A DNA stretch of 30,158 nucleotides from Chloroflexota bacterium. GTDB taxonomy: Bacteria > Chloroflexota > UBA6077. The DNA is taken from the NCBI GenBank assembly GCA_021806765.1, contig JAJZQR010000026.1:1-30158 (forward strand), read 5' to 3'. The notes under the pieces were generated by a model. The model was not told the origin of the DNA and did no database searches. It worked only from the letters and a program-made list of their open reading frames with translations. Shown here one piece after another: positions 1 to 6,959 of the stretch; the first letter of the stretch is position 1, and each line of letters begins with the position of its first letter. A program made the translations under genes and the position numbers.

Positions 1-112
1 ACTCCCGATCCAGGAACGCCTCTCGTGAGACACCCTCCTCCCAGAAGAAGGGGTTGACGGCCAGGTTATGCTTCCCATCGCGGCCAAGATATGGGTTGAG
101 TAACAGTGTCAC
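1..112 (-). pseudogene. Protein-coding-like fragment entering from the left edge, possibly the displaced methyltransferase N-terminus
   Basis: On the minus strand one frame is open from about 112 to the window edge and reads as natural protein, including NPYLGRDGKHNLAVNPFFWE. None of the three plus-strand frames across 1-105 looks coding, and two contain stops. The fragment abuts the methyltransferase start head to head at a small palindrome (105-113, AGTG-T-CACT). Related methyltransferases carry a stretch before their GDN and DPPY/F motifs, and this piece could be that stretch in inverted orientation. That assignment is inference. It could instead be the end of an unrelated minus-strand gene that continues outside the window. 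Confidence 0.4.
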
Positions 113-1851
113 TCCGTGGAGCGACCGGGACAGTCAAGATCGAGGGTGAGAGCTATACGCTGGGCGAGCAGATCCAGTACACGGACATCTGGGCCAACGA
201 CAACTACCTCCAATTCATGTACGAACGGTTGCTTCTGTTGAAGGAGCTGCTGGCCGAGGATGGAACCATCTACGTCCACAGTGATTCCCACAGGACCCAT
301 CATCTTCGCTGCCTTCTGGACGAGGTCTTTGGCAGTGAGAACTTCAAGAATGACATCATTTGGCAGCGGTTCAACTATCGAGCTGACGGCCTTAAGTTCG
401 GCACAGTGCACGACTCCATACTCTTCTACAGTAAGTCCGGATCTTACACTTTCACCAAGCCATACGTGTCTTTGAAACCCAGTTACATTAAGTCACACTT
501 CAAACCCGATTCGGATGGTCTTCTCTACCGTCTGGACAATCTCACAGCGCCTTCGCATGGCAAGGTAGGTAAGCCATTGCGTTTTGGAACCCGATTGATC
601 CCACCGCCGCCTGGAACCATGTGGCGGCACGATCAAGAGGGCATCGACGATCTCTGGTCCAAGAACCTCATCGAGATCCCTGACGAAGGTGTGCCTCAAG
701 TCAAGCGATACTTGCATGAGATAGAGGGGCAGGCGGTTCACTCTGTCTGGACCGACCTTAGCTCGATCAACTCACAATCTGCAGAGCGAACAGAGTATCC
801 GACACAGAAGCCGGAGATCCTGCTTCAACGCGTCATAGAGGCTTCATCAAGGCCCAATGACCTCGTCCTCGATTGCTTCATTGGATCGGGTACGACTGCC
901 GCCGTCGCCCAGAGGCTAGGCCGGCGCTGGATCGGGTGCGACATCAACAAGGGCGCCATCCAGACCACCGCAAAGCGGCTCCAGACGATCATCGAGGAGC
1001 AGGCGAAGAAGGTGGACGAGGGGCGGGGGAAGCCTCGGCTGCCCGGGATGGAGGCTGAGAGCGGAGACGGCGATCTTCAGGCGGCGCAGCTCAGTTTCAC
1101 GGTCTGGCGGGTCAACGACTACGACCTGACCATCCAGCACAACGAAGCGGTCAACCTGGCGTGCGAGCACATCGGCATCCAGCGAACTCGGAGCGACTCC
1201 TACTTCGACGGCACTCTCGGGAACTCACCGGTCAAGATCATCCCCTTCGGACATCCGCTCACCCCGCTCGACCTTGAGGAGCTGAAACGGGAGTTGGAGT
1301 CCCGGCCGGAGGAAGATCGCCCCATCACGGTCGTATGCCTGGGGATGGAGCTGGCGGCCAAAGCCTGGATCGAGGACTGGAATCGGCTGAGGAAGCGCAA
1401 GGAGGACGAGTTCCTCCACAAGGCGGAGGTCAACAAGATCACGGTCATCGAGCTGCGCACCGACTCGAAGTACGGCCACTTCTTCGAGCACAAGCCCGCG
1501 ACAGCAAGAGTTCGAGTCGTTCGGACGGAGGGCGAGGACGGCTCGCCGCAGATCGACGTTGAGATCGAGGAGTTCATCTCCCCTACCATCATCAAGCGGT
1601 TGGGCCAGCAATCCAGCTACCTGCAACCTCAGATAGACGATTGGCGGGCCATGGTGGACTGCGTGATGATCGACCCCGCGTACAACGGCAGGGTGTTCAA
1701 CGTCGTCCTGGCAGACGTGCCGGAGAAGAAGAGCGACCTCGTCCAGGGCAAGTACACGCTGGCAGATCCCACTGCTGAGACTGCGGTGGCGGTGAAGATC
1801 ATCGACATGCTGGGCGAGGAGGTCCTCGTTACTGAGCAGTTGCCGGCATAG
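106..1851 (+). CDS. Beta-class (type III Mod-like) DNA methyltransferase, N-terminally truncated
   Basis: The 581-residue product would methylate adenine (or cytosine N4) using S-adenosylmethionine. What is visible matches the beta-class order: a post-motif-IV region with the typical 'YERLLLLKELLAEDGTIYVHSD' type helix (residues about 38-60), a target-recognition region (about 75-240), motif X (TQKPEILLQRVIEAS, about 233-247) and the SAM-binding motif I (VLDCFIGSGTTAA, about 254-266) followed by GCDIN. The C-terminal part (about 330-581) resembles type III Mod tails. The DPPY/F catalytic motif that should lie 15-25 residues before the present start is absent, and an in-frame stop lies at 97-99, so the GTG start at 106 is only the first possible one. 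The protein is probably inactive as written, either broken or a rearranged allele. GC rises from about 44% (420-540) to 62-72% (after 960). No restriction helicase gene is adjacent. Confidence 0.85.
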   Translation: MSLRGATGTVKIEGESYTLGEQIQYTDIWANDNYLQFMYERLLLLKELLAEDGTIYVHSDSHRTHHLRCLLDEVFGSENFKNDIIWQRFNYRADGLKFGTVHDSILFYSKSGSYTFTKPYVSLKPSYIKSHFKPDSDGLLYRLDNLTAPSHGKVGKPLRFGTRLIPPPPGTMWRHDQEGIDDLWSKNLIEIPDEGVPQVKRYLHEIEGQAVHSVWTDLSSINSQSAERTEYPTQKPEILLQRVIEASSRPNDLVLDCFIGSGTTAAVAQRLGRRWIGCDINKGAIQTTAKRLQTIIEEQAKKVDEGRGKPRLPGMEAESGDGDLQAAQLSFTVWRVNDYDLTIQHNEAVNLACEHIGIQRTRSDSYFDGTLGNSPVKIIPFGHPLTPLDLEELKRELESRPEEDRPITVVCLGMELAAKAWIEDWNRLRKRKEDEFLHKAEVNKITVIELRTDSKYGHFFEHKPATARVRVVRTEGEDGSPQIDVEIEEFISPTIIKRLGQQSSYLQPQIDDWRAMVDCVMIDPAYNGRVFNVVLADVPEKKSDLVQGKYTLADPTAETAVAVKIIDMLGEEVLVTEQLPA

Positions 1852-1898
1852 CGGCGTCCAACTTCGGTCATTGCTGCCTCATCGCTATAGGAGGGCTT

Positions 1899-2024
1899 AT
1901 GAACCTTCGTACGGACGAGCGACGCACGGTGATACAGATCATCGCCACTATCGCCGCTCTGGGTTGTTGCCCTTTGATGACTATCGACGTATATTGTACA
2001 AAACTCGCCAATATGGAGATGTGA
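1899..2024 (+). CDS. Possible 41-residue small protein upstream of the antitoxin
   Basis: An ATG at 1899 is preceded at good distance by AGGAGG (1890-1895 region) and opens a 41-codon frame ending with TGA at 2022-2024, three bases before the antitoxin GTG. The peptide begins MNLRTDERRT, has a hydrophobic middle (VIQIIATIAALGCC) and resembles nothing I recognise. The strong ribosome-binding site and its position could make it a leader peptide or small membrane peptide. However, the antitoxin promoter and operator lie inside its 3' end, which suggests the antitoxin is transcribed separately. Chance occurrence is quite possible. Confidence 0.25.
   Translation: MNLRTDERRTVIQIIATIAALGCCPLMTIDVYCTKLANMEM
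1974..2002 (+). promoter_or_regulatory. Probable promoter and YefM-type operator of the antitoxin-toxin operon
   Basis: TTGATG (1974-1979) and TACAAA (1997-2002) are separated by 17 bases. The 8-bp palindrome TTGTACAA (1994-2001) overlaps the -10. Phd/YefM antitoxins such as E. coli YefM are known to autorepress by binding palindromes with a TGTACA core. That core here, about 30 bases before a Phd/YefM gene, fits autoregulation. Confidence 0.5.
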
Positions 2025-2027
2025 GCG

Positions 2028-2342
2028 GTGGCCAAGGAGATTGTGACCCGGTCGGTTCCGGCCGCCGAGGCCCGACAGAAACTCGGCCAGATCATCAGGC
2101 AGGTGTACAAACACGAGGTCCGCGTCATCGTGGAGAAGGGCGGGATTCCCGTCGTGGCCATGGTGTCGCTGGCCGACTTTGAGCGCTGGACCCGATTGGA
2201 CCGGGAGAGGGAGGAGCGATTCCGGGTAGTCGACGAGATCCGGAATCGCAACCTCGACAAGGAGCCTGAGGAGGTGGAGCGGGACGTCGCCGAGGAACTG
2301 TCCGCCCTGCGAAGGGAGAAACGGGAACGGAAGGCGTCTTAG
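2028..2342 (+). CDS. Type II antitoxin, Phd/YefM family
   Basis: The 104-residue product is the labile antitoxin of a toxin-antitoxin pair. It neutralises its partner toxin and represses the operon. Residues about 9-50 (VPAAEARQKLGQIIRQVY, then VIVEKGGIPVVAMVSLADFERW) are the typical Phd/YefM N-terminal DNA-binding fold. The charged C-terminal half (about 55-104, rich in E, R and K) is the usual toxin-binding extension. I chose the GTG start at 2028 because GGAG lies at 2015-2018 and the protein then begins at the family's normal position. The PIN-domain gene starts 8 bases after the stop, so the two form one operon. The partner is truncated (see 2351), leaving this antitoxin as a probable orphan. 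Confidence 0.85.
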   Translation: MAKEIVTRSVPAAEARQKLGQIIRQVYKHEVRVIVEKGGIPVVAMVSLADFERWTRLDREREERFRVVDEIRNRNLDKEPEEVERDVAEELSALRREKRERKAS

Positions 2343-2350
2343 GCACGACC

Positions 2351-2713
2351 TTGATCGTTGCCGTGCTGGACACCAACACCATCGTCTCGGCGATCCTCGC
2401 ACCGAGAGGCATTCCCAACCGGATCCTGGAAGCGGCTCGGTCGCAGCAATTTGTTCTGGCCACCAGCTCCGCCATCATCACCGAGGTCCTGACCACCCTC
2501 AGTCGAGAGCGGATCAGGCGGAAGTATCGCATCGAACCGGAGGACCTTCGGCGGCTGCGCGACCTGCTGGAGAGGGAGGCTGTCCTCTTTCCTGCCGGGG
2601 TAGGCCCCGGTCTTCTCCCTGGCCAGCAGGAAGAGGCTGTAGTAGGCCCGGCCTATAGCGGTGCGGAGGCGATCCTCTCCCCCGACCCTGGCCAGTTCCT
2701 GGGCGAGGGCTAG
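2351..2713 (+). pseudogene. PIN-domain toxin, C-terminus replaced
   Basis: The TTG-initiated frame begins IVAVLDTNTIVSAILAPRG, the first strand and first catalytic Asp of a PIN ribonuclease of the 'putative toxin PIN family' type. SSAIITEVLTTLSRERIRRKY follows, containing the second acidic residue. After about residue 80 (REAVLFP, base ~2592) the sequence stops resembling a PIN domain. The rest (AGVGPGLLPGQQEEAVV to the end at 2713) is the antisense of a HEPN gene lying on the other strand. The third and fourth acidic residues of the active site, normally in an 'ED..lv.tA' and '..D..ll' stretch, are therefore missing. The toxin is most likely dead. It follows the antitoxin directly. Confidence 0.75.
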
Positions 2714-2749
2714 GAAGTCCAGGGGGTCGAAGGGATCAGGCTGCGGCAT
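2590..2749 (-). pseudogene. Truncated HEPN-domain protein
   Basis: An ATG at 2749 (minus) begins MPQPDPFDPLDFLALAQELA and continues with LRTAIGRAYYSLFLLAREKTG, which has the R-x-AYYS pattern of the first helices of small HEPN proteins. HEPN domains are often RNases or RNA-binding toxins. After about 50 residues the family resemblance ends at base ~2600-2590, where the plus-strand PIN fragment begins. The minus frame stays formally open to 2339, giving a 136-residue chimeric reading whose last 80 or so residues are antisense PIN and antitoxin sequence. Its start overlaps the end of the upstream minus gene by 14 bases, typical of a translationally coupled pair. The true C-terminus, with the R-x4-6-H motif expected in catalytic HEPN proteins, is missing. 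Confidence 0.65.
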
Positions 2750-3113
2750 CGTTCGTTTGGGGATACACGGCGAACGCCACCCACTCGCCGAGTTGGTCGG
2801 CAGCCGGCTCGGGCAGCCCGCTCGCCCAGCTATCGATGTCGTGGCCCATCTTTGCCCAGTAGTCCATGACCGCCTCATGGGGCATGCGCACCCACTGGCG
2901 AAGCACGATCTTCTCTGTCCCGTCTTCCGGATCCCGCTCAGCGATGAGCTCCGTCCTAGTCATAGGGACGGAATGTTCCTGGGCAGAGCGTTCCATCACT
3001 TCGAGTAGCTCGACCAGGAGGGCTCTCAAGTTGGCGGGCAGTTTCCGCAGGAGTTGCTTGGCGGCGGGCTGCACGTCCACGTTCGCCGGGATCCCTGACA
3101 GCGGGTCTATCAT
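2736..3113 (-). CDS. Hypothetical protein coupled to the HEPN remnant
   Basis: The 125-residue protein is soluble, with no signal peptide or membrane segment, and I do not recognise its family. It starts MIDPLSGIPANVDVQPAAKQ and has a leucine-rich helical segment (LLRKLPANLRALLVELLEVMERSAQE, about 21-46). An acidic strand-rich part follows, then WVRMPHEAVMDYWAKMG and a tail ending VAFAVYPQTNDAAA. GGAGG lies 7 bases before the ATG at 3113. The stop overlaps the HEPN start. An unknown small protein translationally coupled to a HEPN gene suggests a partner or antitoxin role, but that is inference from position only. Confidence 0.65.
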   Translation of the reverse strand: MIDPLSGIPANVDVQPAAKQLLRKLPANLRALLVELLEVMERSAQEHSVPMTRTELIAERDPEDGTEKIVLRQWVRMPHEAVMDYWAKMGHDIDSWASGLPEPAADQLGEWVAFAVYPQTNDAAA

Positions 3114-3210
3114 GGCATTGCCTCCTGGCTATACAAGGACGGCTGGCATTGGATTGTGACGGTCTTTCGCGCCACGTAGTGTAGCATAATCTGGCGCGAG
3201 TGGCCTTGCC

Positions 3211-3258
3211 CGATTGACTTGTAGCCACAACCAGAAGGCTGTGGCTACAAGTCAATCG
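3211..3258. repeat. Perfect 19-bp inverted repeat
   Basis: Arms 3211-3229 and 3240-3258 are perfectly complementary (start CGATTGACTTGTAGCCACA) with a 10-base loop. No T-run follows. The element lies between leuD and the gene at 3113 and looks like a REP/MITE-type palindrome rather than a classical terminator. Confidence 0.8.
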
Positions 3259-3299
3259 ACAACCGATTTGGGTATCGGGTGATCATCCAGGGACGGCCG

Positions 3300-3794
3300 C
3301 TACGCCCGCAACTTCTCCCGGGTGTAGTTGACCAGGCCGCCGGCCCTGATGATCCCCAGCATGAAGTCGGGGTAGCGGGAGGCCCGGAACAGCTTGCCGG
3401 TTCGGCGGTTGAGAACTGTCCCCTCGGTCAGATCCACCTCGATCTCGTCCCCCTTCTCCACATCCTCGTCGATCCCCTCGCACTCCACCGCCGGCAGCCC
3501 TACGTTGATGGCGTTGCGGTGGAAGATGCGGGCGAAGGAGGGTGCGATCACCGCCGCGATGCCCGAGGCTTTGATGGCCACCGGGGCATGCTCCCGCGAG
3601 GAGCCGATGCCGAAGCTGCGTCCGGCCACGATCAGATCGCCCGGCCGCACCTCCCTGACAAAACTGGTGTCCAGGTCCTCCATGCAATGTTTGGCCAGCT
3701 CCTCAGCCCGGAACTCCGTCAGGTAGCGGGCCGGGATGATCACGTCGGTGTCCACGTTGGGACCGTACTTCCAGACTCTGCCAACGAGCTTCAT
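3300..3794 (-). CDS. leuD: 3-isopropylmalate dehydratase small subunit
   Basis: The 164-residue small subunit pairs with LeuC to isomerise 2-isopropylmalate to 3-isopropylmalate in leucine biosynthesis. The family's swivel-domain signatures are present: KYGPNVDTDVIIPARYL (9-25), the substrate-loop sequence GRSFGIGSSREHAP (58-71) and SFARIFHRNAINVGLP (86-101). Length and sequence are of the short archaeal/bacterial HacB-like type (about 160-170 residues) rather than the 200-residue proteobacterial type. The ATG at 3794 overlaps the leuC stop as ATGA, so the two are translationally coupled. It is the last gene of the operon. Confidence 0.96.
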   Translation of the reverse strand: MKLVGRVWKYGPNVDTDVIIPARYLTEFRAEELAKHCMEDLDTSFVREVRPGDLIVAGRSFGIGSSREHAPVAIKASGIAAVIAPSFARIFHRNAINVGLPAVECEGIDEDVEKGDEIEVDLTEGTVLNRRTGKLFRASRYPDFMLGIIRAGGLVNYTREKLRA

Positions 3795-5053
3795 GCTATC
3801 TCCTCCGGGTGGGCAATCCGCCCCGCGATCGCCGAAGCCGCCGCCACCGCCGGGCTGGCCAGGAACACCTCCGACTCCGGATGCCCCATTCGGCCCCGGA
3901 AGTTGCGGTTGCTGGTGCTGACGCACCGCTCGCCGGCCGCCAGCACGCCCATGTGACCGCCCATGCAGGGCCCGCAGGTGGGGGCACCGACGGAGCAACC
4001 CGCCTCCACCAGCACGTCGATAATCCCCTCCCTGAGGGCCTCAAGGTAGATGGTAGGAGTCGCCGGGATGACCATGCAGCGGACGTCCGGATGGACCTTC
4101 TTGCCCTTCATTATGCTGGCGGCAACGCGGAGATCGGAGAGCCAGCCGTTGGTGCAGGCCCCGATAAAGGCCTGGTCTATCGTGGCACCTGCTGCCTCCC
4201 TCACCGGCTTGACGTTCGATGGCAGGAAGGGCGCCGCCACCACCGGCTCCAGGCTGCTCAGATCGACCTCCACAGTGTCCAGGTACCTGGCGCCGGGGTC
4301 CGGCTCGTAGACCGTGAAAGGCCGGCGGAACCGGCCCGACAGGAACTCCCGGGTCCGGCCGTCGATGGGGAAGAGCCCCACCTTGCCCTGGGCCTCGGTG
4401 GTCATGTTGGCCATGGTGAAGCGATCCTCCATGGTCAGGTCGGCCACCCCATCGCCATGGTACTCCATGGAGAGGTAGTTGGCCCCCTCCACCCCGATGC
4501 GACCGATGATGTGCAGGATCACGTCCTTGCCAACCACCCAGGGGGCCTTGCGGCCCTTGATGACGATCTTCAGGGTGTGGGGAACCTTCATCCACACCTC
4601 GCCGGTGGCCCACGAAATCCCCATGTCGGTGTGGCCGACGCCACAGGCAAAGGTCCCGACGGCCCCGTAGGTGCAGGTGTGGGAGTCGGCGCCGATCACC
4701 ACCTCCCCGGGCCCTACCAGCCCCTGCTCCGGGAGCAGAGCATGCTCGATACCCGCGGGGCCACCCTCGAAGAAGTGTCTGATCCCCTGGGCTCGGGCGA
4801 ACCCCCGCGAAGTCTTGGCGTTGGTGGCCGCCGCGATATCCTTGGCAGGACAGAAGTGGTCCATGACGAGGACCACCCGCTCGGGGTCCCACACCCGCTC
4901 GACCCCCAACCGCTGGAACTCCTTGATGGCCGGCGGGCCCGTGATGTCGTTGGCCATGGCCAGGTCGACCCGCACGTTCAGCAGGTCGCCGGGCTCTACC
5001 TCCGTCCGCCCGCTGTGAGCGGCCAGGATCTTCTCCGCAACCGTGTGAGGCAT
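3791..5053 (-). CDS. leuC: 3-isopropylmalate dehydratase large subunit
   Basis: The 420-residue large subunit is an aconitase-family enzyme that binds a 4Fe-4S cluster. The three cluster ligands are visible as C300 (GACTNGWLSD) and C360/C363 (CGPCMGG). The GADSHTCTYGAVG stretch (121-133) and the MANDITGPPAI stretch (33-43) are family signatures. The length matches the shorter archaeal-type LeuC/HacA group (about 420) that partners short LeuD proteins. I chose the ATG at 5053 because GGAGGT precedes it and homologues begin at this point. A longer in-frame extension to 5182 runs through a REP-like hairpin and is not believable. Confidence 0.96.
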   Translation of the reverse strand: MPHTVAEKILAAHSGRTEVEPGDLLNVRVDLAMANDITGPPAIKEFQRLGVERVWDPERVVLVMDHFCPAKDIAAATNAKTSRGFARAQGIRHFFEGGPAGIEHALLPEQGLVGPGEVVIGADSHTCTYGAVGTFACGVGHTDMGISWATGEVWMKVPHTLKIVIKGRKAPWVVGKDVILHIIGRIGVEGANYLSMEYHGDGVADLTMEDRFTMANMTTEAQGKVGLFPIDGRTREFLSGRFRRPFTVYEPDPGARYLDTVEVDLSSLEPVVAAPFLPSNVKPVREAAGATIDQAFIGACTNGWLSDLRVAASIMKGKKVHPDVRCMVIPATPTIYLEALREGIIDVLVEAGCSVGAPTCGPCMGGHMGVLAAGERCVSTSNRNFRGRMGHPESEVFLASPAVAAASAIAGRIAHPEEIA

Positions 5054-5149
5054 GTTACCTCCCCGCAATGTAGGGGCCGGCGTCCCTGCCGGCCGGCATG
5101 GTTCGCAGATAGAGTGACAGTCTAGTGAAGGCAGCCTCTCTAGATCGTC

Positions 5150-5225
5150 ATGCCCGACCTGATCGGGCATCCAGGGGTCCACGTTGGCGTGTAGCCGGGA
5201 CCAGGGCGGCCACGGAGGGCCGCCC
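5150..5225. repeat. Two REP-like hairpins between leuA and leuC
   Basis: ATGCCCGA (5150-5157) pairs with TCGGGCAT (5163-5170) across 5 bases. This belongs to the widespread 'tcatgcccg...cgggcatccagg' repeat type. GGGCGGCC (5204-5211) pairs with GGCCGCCC (5218-5225), ending directly at the leuA stop codon. Neither has a U-tract, so attenuation rather than termination within the operon is likelier. Confidence 0.65.
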
Positions 5226-6863
5226 CTACTGGCCCTGCTGCCACAAGCCGCTGCCCACGGGAGCGGTGCCCCCGAAGGCCGCTCGGGAGGACTTGCGCCG
5301 CGGCTGCTCCGCCGGTTTCACGGCCACCTCGGCCACCTCCGCCGCCACAGCCGGACGGTTGGCCATCACCTTGTTCAGCGCCGTCACGTAGGCCTTCACC
5401 GAGGCCACCACGATGTCCGTATCCGCCCCGTGGCCCACGAAGCTCTTCCCGTCGTCCTGGATGCGCAGCGTCACCTCACCCAGAGCGTCGATGCCCCCCG
5501 TCACACCGTGAACGGTGTACTCCATAAGTTTAACAGGTATCCGTGAGATCACGTCGATGGCCTTGTAGGCCGCATCCACGGGGCCGGTCCCCATGGCAAC
5601 GGCCCGCTCGACGGTACCATCCGGCTTCGTCAACTCCGCCGTGGCGGTGGGAACCAGCCCGGTGCCGCAGGAGACCTGGATCAACTGGACCTTGAAGTAC
5701 TCGGGCACGGGGCGGATCTCGTCCGCCACGATCGCCTCCAGGTCTCGGTCGGAGACCTCTTTCTTCTTGTCGGCGATCTCCTTGAAGCGGGCGAATGCCT
5801 TGTTCAACTCATCGCCGGAGAGCTTGTAGCCCAACTCCTCCAGCCGAACCCGCAGGGCATGGCGGCCGGAATGCTTGCCCATCACCAGGGAACTCCTGGC
5901 CAGGCCGATGGATTGGGCGTCCATGATCTCGTAGGTGGAGCGATCCTTCAGCACCCCGTCCTGGTGGATACCGGACTCGTGGGCGAAGGCATTGCCGCCG
6001 ACGATCGCCTTGTTGGGCTGGACCGATATGCCGGTGTAGCTGCTCACCATCCGGCTGCTCTTGTAGATCTGGGAGGTGTTGATGCCGGTGGTGAACTTGT
6101 ATAGATCCCTGCGGGTGTGGAGGGCCATCACCACCTCCTCCAGGGAGGCGTTGCCCGCCCTCTCACCGATACCATTGATGGTGCACTCCACCTGCCGGGC
6201 CCCCGCTACCACCGCCGCCAGGCTGTTGGCCGTGGCCAAACCCAGATCGTTGTGGCAGTGGACCGAGATGATCGCCTGGTGGATGTTGGGGACGTTCTCC
6301 TGGATGCCCCGGATCAACCCCGCGAACTCGCCGGGCAGGGCGTAGCCCACGGTGTCGGGGACGTTAACGGTGGTGGCGCCGGCCGCGATGGCCACCTCCA
6401 GCGCCTTGTAGACGAAGTCGGGATCGGTGCGACTGGCGTCCATGGGGGAGAACTCCACGTCCATGCAGTAGCCCTTGGCTCTCCGGACCATGGCGTCTAT
6501 GGTCTCCAGCGCCTCATCCCGGCTCTTCCGGAACTGGTGCACCAGGTGGATGTCGGAGGTGGACATGAAGGTGTGGATGCGAGGGGTCTCGGCCTCCCGA
6601 ATGGCCTCCCAACACCTGTCGATGTCCTCGGGTACCGCCCGCGCGAGGCCACAAACCACGACCCCTTTAAGATCTCGAGCGATCCTTAGAACAGCCTCGA
6701 AGTCGTCTGGCGAGGCGATGGGGAAACCCGCCTCGATGATGTCCACGCCCAACCAGACCAGTTGCCTGGCGATCTCCAGCTTCTCATCCGAGGTCAGGGA
6801 AGCTCCAGGCGATTGCTCCCCATCCCGCAGGGTCGTGTCGAAGATGTATACGTGATCCTCCAT
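5226..6863 (-). CDS. leuA: 2-isopropylmalate synthase
   Basis: The 545-residue enzyme condenses 2-ketoisovalerate with acetyl-CoA, the committed step of leucine synthesis. The DRE-TIM catalytic barrel (about 1-280) shows [12 protein letters not shown] (9-20, with R13 and D14), metal ligands H202 and H204 in HCHNDLG, and N238 in GERAGNAS. The C-terminal leucine-binding regulatory domain (about 390-515, with SGDELNKAF and [13 protein letters not shown] upstream of it) implies feedback inhibition. The last 30 or so residues, a basic and Gly/Ala tail, are beyond the usual end. The related homocitrate and citramalate synthases are less likely because of full leuA length and the leuC/leuD neighbours. 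The ATG at 6863 is the family's usual start. Confidence 0.95.
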   Translation of the reverse strand: MEDHVYIFDTTLRDGEQSPGASLTSDEKLEIARQLVWLGVDIIEAGFPIASPDDFEAVLRIARDLKGVVVCGLARAVPEDIDRCWEAIREAETPRIHTFMSTSDIHLVHQFRKSRDEALETIDAMVRRAKGYCMDVEFSPMDASRTDPDFVYKALEVAIAAGATTVNVPDTVGYALPGEFAGLIRGIQENVPNIHQAIISVHCHNDLGLATANSLAAVVAGARQVECTINGIGERAGNASLEEVVMALHTRRDLYKFTTGINTSQIYKSSRMVSSYTGISVQPNKAIVGGNAFAHESGIHQDGVLKDRSTYEIMDAQSIGLARSSLVMGKHSGRHALRVRLEELGYKLSGDELNKAFARFKEIADKKKEVSDRDLEAIVADEIRPVPEYFKVQLIQVSCGTGLVPTATAELTKPDGTVERAVAMGTGPVDAAYKAIDVISRIPVKLMEYTVHGVTGGIDALGEVTLRIQDDGKSFVGHGADTDIVVASVKAYVTALNKVMANRPAVAAEVAEVAVKPAEQPRRKSSRAAFGGTAPVGSGLWQQGQ

Positions 6864-6873
6864 GGTACTCGCG

Positions 6874-6959
6874 CCTCCCGTGCTGGTGGGTCGGGGGTCG
6901 GGGGTCAGGGATCGGTGTAAGCTGCCCGCCCCCTGGCCCCTGCCCCCTGGCCCCGTGCC
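6874..6959. repeat. Low-complexity spacer between ilvC and leuA
   Basis: This 96-base intergenic stretch consists of short repeated words (GTCGGGG repeats near 6890-6905, then CCCTGGCCCCTGCC-type repeats near 6931-6955). The two halves are partly complementary. I see no promoter or terminator in it. Confidence 0.5.

Noticed and set aside
1629..2402. Long minus-strand frame opposite the methyltransferase end and antitoxin
   Set aside because: It is an antisense shadow of two well-supported plus-strand genes, with no domain character.
5054..5182. 43-residue extension of LeuC
   Set aside because: It runs through REP-like hairpins and lacks a ribosome-binding site. GGAGGT before 5053 sets the start.
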